Notes: generated by a model not told the origin, from the sequence alone. A DNA stretch of 18,700 nucleotides from JAIVGV01 sp045807785 (GCA_045807785.1 JBJMGS010000278.1:1-18700), one strand, 5' to 3'. Positions 8,006 through 15,589 are shown, counted from the stretch's first letter. Program-made: numbers and translations.

Positions 8006-9300
8006 GCCTGTGTGCGTAAGAACTGCTGCGCCTCGTTGAGCCAGCGTTTGTCGGTGCGGTACTTGTAAGCGGGCGCCGTCTTGACGGCTTCGATGCAGGC
8101 GCGCATGGCGTCCGCCGCCTCGCGACCGCGACCGAGACCGGCGAGAGCGCGACCTTTCAGGTACAAGCCTTCGGCGTCCGACGAGCGGTGGTCGAGGAAA
8201 CGTTCGAGCGCGTCGAGGGCGTCGTCGAACTGCCCGGCGGCGAGGTAGGTCGCGCCGATCTCGCGCCAGACTTCGTGCTGCGCGTGGTCGGGCGCGCGCG
8301 TGACGACCTCGCTGAAATGCTGGATGGCGTCACTGTAGCGGCCCTGCATCCGGCTGATGCGACCGAGCTGGTAATGCGAGTCAACTTCTTCGGCGTCGAT
8401 CTCGACGGCGCGATGGAAGCGCTCGCGCGCCGGCTCAAGCTCTTTGCGCGAGAGGTGGATGAGGCCGAGGTTGTAATGGGCCGAGGCATCCGCCGGGTTC
8501 AGTGTCGAAGCTTCGAGGTTCTGCCGGAACGACGCGCGCGCTCGCTGCGCGCTCATCACGTCCGTGAAGTAGCCGCGCAGCATGAAGAACAGGAGCAGCA
8601 GTAGAAAAGGCGACGAGAAGAGCGCGCCAGCCAGCCGCAGGAACGGCGAGATGAGGATGATCGCCACGACGCCGCCCGCCGTGATCAAGAGCGTGCGCAG
8701 CCAGCTCGCGCGGAAAGCCTGCCGCACAGCGACGAGCGTCCAGACGGCGACGAAGGGGAGCGCGAGCGTCGAGGCGAAGCTGCGCGCCTGCTCCTGCGGG
8801 TCGAGCGCGACGGCGATGTCCTGCGGCGGCGCGCCGCTCTGCGCGGCGAAGTCCTCGATAAGCTGTCGGCTGCGCGCGATGACGTCCGCCTCGAAGCCGC
8901 TCGCGCGCGCCAGCAGCACGAGCGGCAGCGAGACGAGGTGTGCCGCCGCCCACGCGTAGAGCACGACGGAGGCGACCGAGGCATACTCCTGCTGCAAGAC
9001 GACGCCGAAGCTCGCGCGCCGCTCGAACAGATTCGAGATGAAGACGAGGGCCGGGACAAAGATGCAGACGAGCAGCAGCAGCGTGCCGACCGCGCCGCGC
9101 ACGAGCGAGAAGACGACGAGCGCCCCGCCTGCCGGAACGCCGCCGGCGACATATTGCCAGCGCGCGACCAACTCGTGCGCCACCTGCGCCGCGAGCGCCA
9201 CGAGCGCCGCCGTGCCGAGCGGCGCGCGGTCACGCACCAGCGCCAGCGCGCGCCCGGGCGCGTAGAAGATCAGCAGCAGCGGCTTGAGCCAGTCGAGCAT
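8002..9300 (-). CDS. Yip1-like membrane protein with C-terminal TPR repeats
   Basis: A 432-residue membrane protein. The N-terminal part (1-240) resembles the Yip1 domain: it opens with an MLDWLKPLLLIFYAPGRAL-type segment, and hydrophobic helices lie near 28-45, 60-90, 105-132, 178-194 and 203-240. The soluble C-terminal part (about 268-410) contains four tetratricopeptide repeats, with YNLGLIHLSRKELEPA, YQLGRISRMQGRYSDA and REIGATYLAAGQFDDA as clear examples. This suggests a membrane-anchored scaffold; the partner is unknown. The stop overlaps the carA start by 4 nt. There is no Shine-Dalgarno site before the ATG; a heptamer repeat arm ends 9 nt upstream. Nothing in the sequence explains a link to carbamoyl phosphate synthesis. 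Confidence 0.85.
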   Translation of the reverse strand: MLDWLKPLLLIFYAPGRALALVRDRAPLGTAALVALAAQVAHELVARWQYVAGGVPAGGALVVFSLVRGAVGTLLLLVCIFVPALVFISNLFERRASFGVVLQQEYASVASVVLYAWAAAHLVSLPLVLLARASGFEADVIARSRQLIEDFAAQSGAPPQDIAVALDPQEQARSFASTLALPFVAVWTLVAVRQAFRASWLRTLLITAGGVVAIILISPFLRLAGALFSSPFLLLLLFFMLRGYFTDVMSAQRARASFRQNLEASTLNPADASAHYNLGLIHLSRKELEPARERFHRAVEIDAEEVDSHYQLGRISRMQGRYSDAIQHFSEVVTRAPDHAQHEVWREIGATYLAAGQFDDALDALERFLDHRSSDAEGLYLKGRALAGLGRGREAADAMRACIEAVKTAPAYKYRTDKRWLNEAQQFLRTQA

Positions 9301-9309
9301 GGAGCGATG

Positions 9310-9427
9310 AGCTGATAGCTATTAGCTATTAGCTGTTAGCAAGACGAAAGCAGGAACAGAGTTACGGCGGAAGCTGAAAGCCGACCCTTCTGGCTAACCG
9401 CTAACAGCTAATAGCTATCAGCTATCG
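9310..9427. repeat. Heptamer inverted-repeat element 4 (AGCTATT type)
   Basis: The left arm reads AGCTGAT, AGCTATT, AGCTATT, AGCTGTT, AGC from 9310 to 9340. The right arm reads GCTAACC, GCTAACA, GCTAATA, GCTATCA, GCTATCG from 9393 to 9427. Perfect pairing is possible in two registers: 18 bp between 9310-9327 and 9406-9423, or 17 bp between 9324-9340 and 9400-9416. The arms differ by one heptamer copy. The element fills the gap between lepB (stop 6 nt away) and the TPR gene (start 9 nt away). It is closely related to the element at 15488-15588. Confidence 0.93.
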
Positions 9428-9433
9428 GCTCCC

Positions 9434-10129
9434 TCACGGCTCCACGTCCTCCGGCTCCGGCGTGGGCACGCCGCCCCGCGGCGAGTTGAGCGGGTAGTCA
9501 GTCTCGTGGCGGATGACGCTCGCCTCCGAGAGGGGCCAGTAGCGGAAGAGCGCCTTGCCGTAGATGTATTTTTCGGGCACGAGCCCCCACGAACGCGAGT
9601 CGTAAGACTGATCGCGGTTGTCGCCCGCGACGAAGTAGTAGTGCGGCTTGATCAGGACGGGCGAGTGGTTCAGGCGCGCGACGTTGCGTGCCGGCTCGAT
9701 GTAGGGCTCCTTCAGCTCGACCCCGTTGACGTAGATGATGCCGTCGCGGATTTCGAGCAGCTCGCCCGGCAGGCCGATGACGCGCTTGATGTAGCTCTTG
9801 TCGGGATCGTCCGGGTACCAGAAGACGATGATGTCGCCGCGCGCGAGTTTCGGGATGTGGTAATAGACCAGCTTGTTGACGAAGATGCGCTCGCCGTCGT
9901 GCAGGCGCGGCAGCATCGAAGTGCCCTCGACCTTGACGGGCTGCACGATGAAGACGACGAAGAGCGCGGCAACCAAAAGGGCGAAGATGAGATCGCGCAA
10001 GAGCAGGCGCGCCTCCGACCAAAAGTGCTGGCGCGCCTCGTCGCCGACGCGCTGCACCGCGATGTCGCCGTCGTCCTCGAACGTGATGTGACCGAAGTGC
10101 AGCCCCGCCGTTTTCTTGCGTCCGAACAT
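9434..10129 (-). CDS. lepB: Signal peptidase I
   Basis: A 231-residue inner-membrane serine protease (family S26) that removes signal peptides from exported proteins. One N-terminal transmembrane helix lies at about 44-63. The catalytic Ser71 is in GTSMLP and the general base Lys115 is in SYIKRVIGLPG. The conserved box GDNRDQSYDSRSWG lies at about 169-182. The roughly 40-residue cytoplasmic N terminus is longer than in minimal homologues. The frame is open upstream to a TTG at 10213, but that codon overlaps a TTGACA promoter element. The ATG at 10129 is preferred although its Shine-Dalgarno is weak (GGGGC). It is divergent from the HU gene. The C-terminal tail is rich in Pro and Glu. Confidence 0.95.
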   Translation of the reverse strand: MFGRKKTAGLHFGHITFEDDGDIAVQRVGDEARQHFWSEARLLLRDLIFALLVAALFVVFIVQPVKVEGTSMLPRLHDGERIFVNKLVYYHIPKLARGDIIVFWYPDDPDKSYIKRVIGLPGELLEIRDGIIYVNGVELKEPYIEPARNVARLNHSPVLIKPHYYFVAGDNRDQSYDSRSWGLVPEKYIYGKALFRYWPLSEASVIRHETDYPLNSPRGGVPTPEPEDVEP

Positions 10130-10184
10130 TGCGCCCCAATCCGTCGTCTCGTCTAAAAGAACTCGACCGTGTGTCTCGTTTTCG

Positions 10185-10213
10185 AGTTTGCCGCGCGCCC
10201 CGCGCTTTGTCAA
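10185..10213 (-). promoter_or_regulatory. Candidate promoter for lepB
   Basis: A perfect -35 TTGACA on the minus strand (10208-10213) is followed after 17 nt by CAAACT (10185-10190), a poor -10 match. It would give a leader of about 50 nt to the ATG at 10129. Because of the weak -10 it is only a candidate. Confidence 0.35.
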
Positions 10214-10247
10214 CGCGCCTCGCCGCGGCGCTCACGAGGCCGCATCC

Positions 10248-10277
10248 TTGACAGCCGCGCGCGCGCGTCTCTATCAT
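10248..10277 (+). promoter_or_regulatory. Sigma-70 type promoter for the HU gene
   Basis: A perfect -35 TTGACA (10248-10253), an 18-nt GC-rich spacer, and TATCAT (10272-10277), a five-of-six -10. Transcription would start near 10284 and give a leader of about 70 nt. This is the best promoter match in the window, as fits a highly expressed nucleoid protein. Confidence 0.7.
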
Positions 10278-10352
10278 CGGACGCGACGCGGCGCGCGCCT
10301 TATTCGCAATGATCACTTAACTTAACTCGAACGGACGGAGGCAGGAGGAGCC

Positions 10353-10667
10353 GTGATTAAACTCGACATCGTCAACCGCGTCGCCGACCGCACGGGCGTC
10401 CCGAAAATGAAGGCCGAGCAGGCGGTGGACGCCCTCTTCCACTCAATGAAGGAGGCGCTCTCGCGCGGCGAGCGCATCGAGCTGCGCGGCTTCGGCGTCT
10501 TCATCGTCAAGCCGCGCAAGCGCGGCGTGGGGCGCAACCCGCGCACCGGCGAAGAGGTCGCCATCCCGCAGGGCAAGACCATCCGCTTCAAGCCCGGCAA
10601 GGAGCTACAGGCACACGGCTTCTCGACCGGCGAGGGGCACGACACCGAAACGCCGGAAATGCCGTGA
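10353..10667 (+). CDS. HU/IHF family nucleoid DNA-binding protein
   Basis: A 104-residue protein of the HU/IHF family, which bends and compacts DNA as a dimer. The N-terminal helical part (1-40) is followed by the GFGVF strand segment (46-50). The beta arm carries the family signature GRNPRTGE at 60-67, and the sequence ends with IRFKPGKEL (77-85). About 15 acidic and polar residues extend past the usual end of about 90 residues. The start is GTG at 10353, supported by AGGAGG at 10343-10348. A strong promoter lies upstream. The stop codon lies in the outer arm of a heptamer repeat element that separates it from the M50 protease gene. HU or IHF subunit identity cannot be decided from the sequence. 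Confidence 0.95.
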   Translation: MIKLDIVNRVADRTGVPKMKAEQAVDALFHSMKEALSRGERIELRGFGVFIVKPRKRGVGRNPRTGEEVAIPQGKTIRFKPGKELQAHGFSTGEGHDTETPEMP

Positions 10668-10783
10668 CGGGTAAACCGTCAACCGTGACGAGGTGAGGTC
10701 AGGAGTCTGGGGTCGCGAGTCTGTAGTCAGAGGCTGCCGACCCCAGACTCCTAATTCTTTCCCGTCACCTGTCACCCGTCACC
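10664..10783. repeat. Nested inverted-repeat element 5 (GTCACC / AGTCTGG types)
   Basis: An inner perfect 15-bp inverted repeat pairs AGGAGTCTGGGGTCG (10701-10715) with CGACCCCAGACTCCT (10738-10752), loop 22 nt. The left side and centre run in 7-nt steps from 10699: GTCAGGA, GTCTGGG, GTCGCGA, GTCTGTA, GTCAGAG. The outer right arm has three units, CGTCACC, TGTCACC, CGTCACC (10763-10783); the outer left arm has imperfect partners built on CCGTGACGG. It overlaps the HU stop codon and ends 6 nt before the next ATG. It is the most complex of the eight elements. Confidence 0.85.
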
Positions 10784-10789
10784 GCTTTT

Positions 10790-11842
10790 ATGTCCGACAC
10801 CCTCCGACCCTTTCAGCCTTTCGTCGCCCACCCCGGCACGATTCCGTATCAGAGGCAGGCGGCGCGACCGACGGCGCGCGAGTGGGCGCGCAGCGCCGCG
10901 CTCTTTCTGCTGACCGCCCTCGCCTGCACCTTCGCCGGCGTGATGCAGGCGATCCCGACGGACGCGCCGGTCGAGCCGCACCTCGCCGCGCCCGCGCACC
11001 TCGCGGGTTATCTGTTCTATGTCCCCGCCTACTACGCGCTCGCCGTCGCGGAAATCTGCAAGTACGCGGCGGTGCATCCGTCGCTTATCATTCAGGGCTT
11101 AACCTTCGCCGCCGCGCTGCTCTCAATTCTGCTCGCGCACGAGTCGGGCCACTACGTCGCGTGCCGGCGCTACGGCGTTGACGCGACGCTGCCGTTCTTC
11201 ATCCCGGCGCCGCCGCTGTTCCTCGCGGGCACGTTCGGCGCGTTCATCAAGATCAAGTCGCCGATCCCGACGCGGCGCGCGCTCTTCGACATCGGCGTCG
11301 CCGGCCCGCTCGCGGGCTTCCTCGTCATCATCCCCGTCGCCATCGCCGCGATCCTGACAATGCACCCCGCGCCGGTCTCAACTTCAGTCGCGGCGGACTC
11401 AGGCTCCCTCATCTTCTTCAACGACCCGCCGCTCTTGCGACTCTACGCGCGCGCACTGCACGCGGACATCACAAACGCCGCGCCGAACCCCTTCTACTTC
11501 GCGGCGTGGATCGGGCTGCTCGTGACGAGTCTGAATTTGCTGCCGGTCGGGCAATTAGACGGCGGGCACGCGGTCTTTTCCGTCTTTGGCGAGGGCGCGC
11601 ACAGGTGGGTTGGTCGCGCGGCTTTCGCAGGGATGGCTGTCGTCTCCGCGCTCGGCTGGCTGTGGCATCACGCGCCGAGCGGCTTCGTTTACGTCGTCCT
11701 GCTCTTCATCATGCTGCGCCTGCCGCATCCGCGCGCCATGCACGAGGAGGCTTCGCTCGGTCGCGTGCGCGTCTTCGTTGCGCTCGCCACGCTCGCCGTC
11801 TTCCTGCTCTGCTTCGAGCCCTTCCCCGTCAGCATCACTTAA
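10790..11842 (+). CDS. Site-2 protease family intramembrane metalloprotease (M50)
   Basis: A 350-residue polytopic membrane protein. The zinc-binding HExxH is HESGH at 117-121, inside a hydrophobic helix. The third-ligand motif is LDGGH at 256-260, in the conserved context NLLPVGQLDGG. The region after HESGH, with PAPPLFLAGTFGAFIKI, matches the family segment that follows the active site. About seven hydrophobic segments are visible. There is no PDZ domain, so it is closer to compact S2P-like proteases than to RseP. Such proteases cleave membrane-embedded regulators; the substrate is unknown. The ATG has no Shine-Dalgarno, because heptamer repeat units end 6 nt upstream and only GCTTTT remains between. 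It is convergent with the S41 gene, 11 nt away. Confidence 0.93.
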   Translation: MSDTLRPFQPFVAHPGTIPYQRQAARPTAREWARSAALFLLTALACTFAGVMQAIPTDAPVEPHLAAPAHLAGYLFYVPAYYALAVAEICKYAAVHPSLIIQGLTFAAALLSILLAHESGHYVACRRYGVDATLPFFIPAPPLFLAGTFGAFIKIKSPIPTRRALFDIGVAGPLAGFLVIIPVAIAAILTMHPAPVSTSVAADSGSLIFFNDPPLLRLYARALHADITNAAPNPFYFAAWIGLLVTSLNLLPVGQLDGGHAVFSVFGEGAHRWVGRAAFAGMAVVSALGWLWHHAPSGFVYVVLLFIMLRLPHPRAMHEEASLGRVRVFVALATLAVFLLCFEPFPVSIT

Positions 11843-11853
11843 GCGCGCGCCGC

Positions 11854-13998
11854 TCACTTCGTGAAGCAGTCTTCGTGCTCGGCGAAGGCTGTGTCGGCGA
11901 CGGGGACGTTATGCTTCACCTCTTTGAGCCTGATCGTGATGGCGGGGCTACGCGTGAGGAAGGGCAGGCGCACGCCGTCAACTTCGCGGTAGTCCTCGTA
12001 GAAGACTGCGTCCTGCCGCAGGAGCAGACCCGTCCGGGTGGCGAAGTAGAGCCTGGTCGTGTAGCCGCGCTCCGGCGTCGCTTCGATCACGTCGGCGTCC
12101 ACTTCGCCCACCTTCTCGCGCCCTGTGAAAACCATCTTCGGGTAGTGACTTGTTAGATCGAGCCCCCAGCGAAAGTCGGAAGCGAGCCGCATGGCGTCGA
12201 GTTCCGCGCCCTTGATCTCGCGGAAGCCGACGAGCGTGAACTGCTCGTAGCCGTAAGCGCCCGTGAAGCCGCGGCGCATGACGCCGACGCTCGGCACGGT
12301 GAGCGTGATGACGGACTTATCGGGAAACTTCTCGACGAGTTCGACCGTGCCGCCCGAAGCGACGCCCGCCGACAAGCCCTCGAACGTGCCGGTCGAGACG
12401 CGGCTCGTGATCTTCTCCAACGCCTCGCGCCCGCCGAGAGCCTGCACATATTTTTCGATGACGGGCACGGCGCGCGGATCGACGCCACCTGTCAAGTCGT
12501 TCTTCGGTATCTGTCCCGCCACGATCGTCTCCCCGTCGTCCGGCAGCGTGACCGGGCTGTAGCTCGGCAGTCTCACGGTCGAGCCCGCGCCCGGCACGAT
12601 GAGCGCGGCGGCGGTGTCGAGTTGCGCGTCGCGCCCGGCAAGGAGCGAGCGCCGGTCGAGCTTGATCGCCACGTCCGGCTTGACGCCCTGTCCTTCGAGG
12701 ACTTTGCCGTAGGCCGAGACGAAATCGGCGAAGGCGTATTGCAGGATCGCGCCCGTCGGCAGCTCCTTCGCCACCGAAGGCAAGGTCGCCCCCGCGCTGC
12801 GCTCGCCGACGACCAGCGCCCGCCCGGACTCCTGCAAGCCGCTCGCGAACATCTCGCTCGCCGACTGGCTCTCGTCGTCGATGAGCACGGCGAGCGCGCC
12901 CGCGTAGGGGTGGCGCGCGGGCGTGACGCGAAAGATCGCGCCGCCGTCGCGCGTGCGCATCTCACCGAAGACAGCGTCGTGATCTTCGAGCAGGCCGCCC
13001 AGACCTTGCAGCATCCCCAGAATCCCGCCGCGGTTGCCGCGCAGGTCGATGACGACGCCCGGCGCGCCCGCGAACCCGCGCAGCGCCGCGCAGAACTTCT
13101 CCATCACAGGCGCGGCGAAGACGTTGAAACGGATGTAGCCGACGCCGTTCGGCAGACGGCGCGACTCGAACTCGACGAACTGCGGCGGGAAAGCTTGCAG
13201 CGGCGCGCTCATCTCGCCCCGCAGCTTCTCGCGCTTGACGACGACGCGATGCAACAGATTCCGCGCGTCGAGATAGCCGACGCTGACGGAGGTGTCGGGC
13301 TCGCCGTTGAAGTGCTCGTAGAGGATCTCCGCCGGAATCTGGTGGCGCACGGCGGGCTGTAGGACGACCGCCTGATCCAACTCGCGCAGGATGCGGCGCA
13401 CGGACTCGCCGCCCACGCTCTTGATGACGAAGCCTGTGCGCAGTCCGGCGCGCGCGGCGGTCGAGTTCGGCTCGACGCGCGTGACGACCGCCGCGCCGTC
13501 GATGACCCGTAGGTCAATCCCGATGCCGTGCGTCAGCCGCTCGGTGATGTTGAGGTTGTCCGGCGCGGGCTTCTTCTTCGGCGCGTCGCCCTCCGCACCC
13601 GCCGCGTCGTCGTCGGCGTCAGTTTCGTCAGAGAGGGCTGGGATGCTTTCGGGCGGGATGACGGCGAAGTGCGATTTGCCGAGACGGTTCAGCATCTGCT
13701 GGAGCAGCCAGTGCAGCTCGCGGTCGGTGCGCGCCTGCGCGACGCGCGGCGCGAACTCGACTTTGACCGCGTCCCAGTTGACGCCGCCGAAGGTCGGATC
13801 GAAGTGGTAATCCTTAACGGTCTGCCACACGATCTCGAAAGTCTGACGGCGACGATCGGCGGCATCAGCCGCGTCGGTCTTGCCCACGACGGGCGACGCG
13901 CCGCTCGCCACCTGCGCCGCCGCGGGTCGCCGCCACGAGACGAATTGAAAGACGAGGATCGTGAGGATGCAGAGGCGCAGCGCGCGGGGCTTGAACAT
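11854..13998 (-). CDS. S41 family peptidase with PDZ and C-terminal LolA-like domain
   Basis: A 714-residue exported protein. A signal peptide (about 1-29, ending PAAAQ) precedes an N-terminal S41 helper region (45-118), an acidic linker, a PDZ-like domain (about 150-215), and the S41 protease core (about 285-445). The core contains VIDLRGNRGG and the nucleophile region SQSASEMF, with Ser379 the likely nucleophile. By the usual 25-residue spacing of the C-terminal processing proteases, the general-base Lys would be at 404, but Ala is found there (SAGAT in place of TxGKG). The last 200 residues, from ALGGREALEKI, resemble outer-membrane lipoprotein-sorting (LolA-like) folds. A TTG directly before the chosen ATG is an alternative start. 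Targets and activity are uncertain. Confidence 0.9.
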   Translation of the reverse strand: MFKPRALRLCILTILVFQFVSWRRPAAAQVASGASPVVGKTDAADAADRRRQTFEIVWQTVKDYHFDPTFGGVNWDAVKVEFAPRVAQARTDRELHWLLQQMLNRLGKSHFAVIPPESIPALSDETDADDDAAGAEGDAPKKKPAPDNLNITERLTHGIGIDLRVIDGAAVVTRVEPNSTAARAGLRTGFVIKSVGGESVRRILRELDQAVVLQPAVRHQIPAEILYEHFNGEPDTSVSVGYLDARNLLHRVVVKREKLRGEMSAPLQAFPPQFVEFESRRLPNGVGYIRFNVFAAPVMEKFCAALRGFAGAPGVVIDLRGNRGGILGMLQGLGGLLEDHDAVFGEMRTRDGGAIFRVTPARHPYAGALAVLIDDESQSASEMFASGLQESGRALVVGERSAGATLPSVAKELPTGAILQYAFADFVSAYGKVLEGQGVKPDVAIKLDRRSLLAGRDAQLDTAAALIVPGAGSTVRLPSYSPVTLPDDGETIVAGQIPKNDLTGGVDPRAVPVIEKYVQALGGREALEKITSRVSTGTFEGLSAGVASGGTVELVEKFPDKSVITLTVPSVGVMRRGFTGAYGYEQFTLVGFREIKGAELDAMRLASDFRWGLDLTSHYPKMVFTGREKVGEVDADVIEATPERGYTTRLYFATRTGLLLRQDAVFYEDYREVDGVRLPFLTRSPAITIRLKEVKHNVPVADTAFAEHEDCFTK

Positions 13999-14110
13999 CA
14001 AACTCTCTTACTTTCTGCTAAGACATGTTCGCACAGACGCGACGCTAAATAATTTGCCGGGGCACGGCTCGTCCCCGCCCCGACAAAACGTCCGGCGACG
14101 TGGATTCTTT

Positions 14111-14398
14111 TCAGCGCAGGCCAGCGGGCGGCGGCGGCGGGGGCGGCGGAACCGGCGCGTCGAAGTCATCGCCGTGCTCGACGCGCCATGCGAAGGCGTG
14201 GCGCATCTCGTAAGAGCCGCACGGCGCGTGCTCGAAACGCGGCGTCGTCGTCGTGTAGTCGCGGACGATGACGACGCGATACGGTGTCACCTCATAAACT
14301 GAGGGACGCGCCGCGCCGAAGAGCATGGCGGCGGTCCAGCCGACGAGGAAGGTGATGACGGCGACGGCGAGACGCAGAAAGAAACGTCTGGTGTTCAT
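14111..14398 (-). CDS. Small membrane-anchored protein with proline-rich tail
   Basis: A 95-residue protein that I do not recognise. A basic start (MNTRRFFLR) leads into one hydrophobic helix (about 7-28), which acts as a signal anchor or uncleaved signal. A beta-type region follows (32-75) with a single Cys60. The tail contains a run of eight prolines (84-91) and ends AGLR. The ATG at 14398 is chosen because GAGGGGAG lies 8 nt upstream; a longer frame to 14446 has no such support. It lies between the S41 and LEA-like genes on the same strand and is probably cotranscribed. The function is unknown. Confidence 0.7.
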   Translation of the reverse strand: MNTRRFFLRLAVAVITFLVGWTAAMLFGAARPSVYEVTPYRVVIVRDYTTTTPRFEHAPCGSYEMRHAFAWRVEHGDDFDAPVPPPPPPPPAGLR

Positions 14399-14406
14399 GG
14401 GCTCGA

Positions 14407-14414
14407 CTCCCCTC
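14407..14414 (-). promoter_or_regulatory. Ribosome binding site of the small proline-tailed protein
   Basis: GAGGGGAG on the minus strand, 8 nt before the ATG at 14398. It fixes the start of the 95-residue protein. A TATAGA box just upstream could be a -10 but has no matching -35. Confidence 0.6.
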
Positions 14415-14479
14415 TCTATACTGTTGCAGAGATGCCGCGCCCGCACGAGAGAGTTGGCTCGCGCCGACGTCTTTTAAGT

Positions 14480-15472
14480 TTATGCGGTCGCCGCCGCGGG
14501 CAGCAGGCCTCTCAACTCGCGCACAATGCGCTCCGCCTCGCGCTGGTCTTTCAAGGCAATCATAAAAAACTTGTAGCCCTGTTGCAGGCAGATGACGCCG
14601 TTGCCGAAGAGCCAGATGCCGGAGAGGAGAGGGTTCCCGCCGACGAGCCAGCCGATGGGCGCGCCGACGATGGTGCCCGGCTGGAAAATCTGCGCCCACA
14701 TCGCCACGCCCGCCGCGCAACTGAACGCGCCGAGCAGGGGCGCCCCGACGTAGCGCACGATAGAGCGCTCGAACTCTGCGCGCTTGCGCTCCGCCTCGCT
14801 CAAGTCGCCCTGCTCGATCAACTGTTCGCGCTCTCTGAGGTAGCTGTCGAACTTCGCGCCCGCGCGCTGCATCGCCCAGACGGGCAGCGCCGAGTAGGTC
14901 AGCCAGTGCGGATGCGCGCCGAGGAGCACACCGTCGAGCGACGGGAAGACCGCGCCCGCCTGCACGCCCGCCGCGACCGAGAGCGTGACCAACACCGCCT
15001 GCTTCGGATTCGCCCGCGCCCACTCGTAAGCCCTGCGCGCGCCCGCGTTCGTCGCGGAGGTGAGGCGCGCCACGCCCGCGCCCGTACCGACGACCTTCGA
15101 CGCGCGCTCGTAGTGCTTCTTCGCGCCGCCTAAGACCTCGCCCGCGCGCTTGCCCGCCGCCTGCCCCGCGTCGCGCAGCTTCTCGACGCCCGCGCGCGCC
15201 GCCCGCTCGGCTTCCCCGGCGGCCTGCTTCGCCTGATCGCGCAGTTCCCCGGCGCGACCGCTCGCCTCAAACTCGGCGCCCACCCGTTCGGCTTCCTCGC
15301 GCGCGTGCTCCGCCTCGGACGCCACGCGTGAGGCCCCGCGCTTCGCTGCATCCTGCGCCGCGCGCGCGCCGTCCTCAACGCGCTCCTTGATCTTGTACTT
15401 CTCGTCCAGCTCGCGCGCCTTGCGCCGCGCCGCGTCGCCCCACTCGCCCAAGCGATCCTTATAGTCTGGCAT
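14480..15472 (-). CDS. LEA-like amphipathic protein with C-terminal membrane domain
   Basis: A 330-residue protein with two unlike halves. Residues 5-130 are highly charged and rich in Ala, Glu, Lys and Arg with no proline, in patterns such as AKQAAGEAERAARAG that recall LEA (late embryogenesis abundant) group 3 or apolipoprotein-like amphipathic helices. Residues 155-300 contain about four hydrophobic segments (near 158-176, 190-202, 240-262, 268-295) split by a charged coiled-coil stretch (207-237). A desiccation- or membrane-stress role would fit the first half but is only an inference; a membrane-shape or scaffold protein is an alternative. The start is supported by GGAGG 5 nt upstream (15478-15482). 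A heptamer repeat element separates it from the cyclase gene. I do not recognise a named family over the full length. Confidence 0.8.
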   Translation of the reverse strand: MPDYKDRLGEWGDAARRKARELDEKYKIKERVEDGARAAQDAAKRGASRVASEAEHAREEAERVGAEFEASGRAGELRDQAKQAAGEAERAARAGVEKLRDAGQAAGKRAGEVLGGAKKHYERASKVVGTGAGVARLTSATNAGARRAYEWARANPKQAVLVTLSVAAGVQAGAVFPSLDGVLLGAHPHWLTYSALPVWAMQRAGAKFDSYLREREQLIEQGDLSEAERKRAEFERSIVRYVGAPLLGAFSCAAGVAMWAQIFQPGTIVGAPIGWLVGGNPLLSGIWLFGNGVICLQQGYKFFMIALKDQREAERIVRELRGLLPAAATA

Positions 15473-15487
15473 GAAGACCTCCGAAGA

Positions 15488-15588
15488 AGCTGTTAGCGAT
15501 TAGCTGTTAGCTGTTAGCAAAACCAAAGCTACGGCGTGCCCGCAAGCTGCTCCGGTTTCAGAAAGCTGACAGCTAACAGCTAATCGCT
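15488..15588. repeat. Heptamer inverted-repeat element 6 (AGCTGTT type)
   Basis: A perfect 20-bp inverted repeat: AGCGATTAGCTGTTAGCTGT (15495-15514) pairs with its exact complement at 15569-15588. The left arm reads AGCTGTT, AGCGATT, AGCTGTT, AGCTGTT, AGC; the right arm reads AGCTGAC, AGCTAAC, AGCTAAT, CGCT. The spacer is 54 nt and shares short pieces (ACGGCG, AAGCTG) with the spacer of element 4. It lies directly after the cyclase stop codon, and 15 nt before the LEA-like start, so here a Shine-Dalgarno sequence fits between. Confidence 0.93.
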
Positions 15589-15589
15589 C

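Noticed and set aside
10130..10213. Upstream TTG start for lepB, adding 28 residues
   Set aside because: The TTG is itself part of the TTGACA promoter box and has no RBS; the ATG at 10129 gives a normal signal peptidase.
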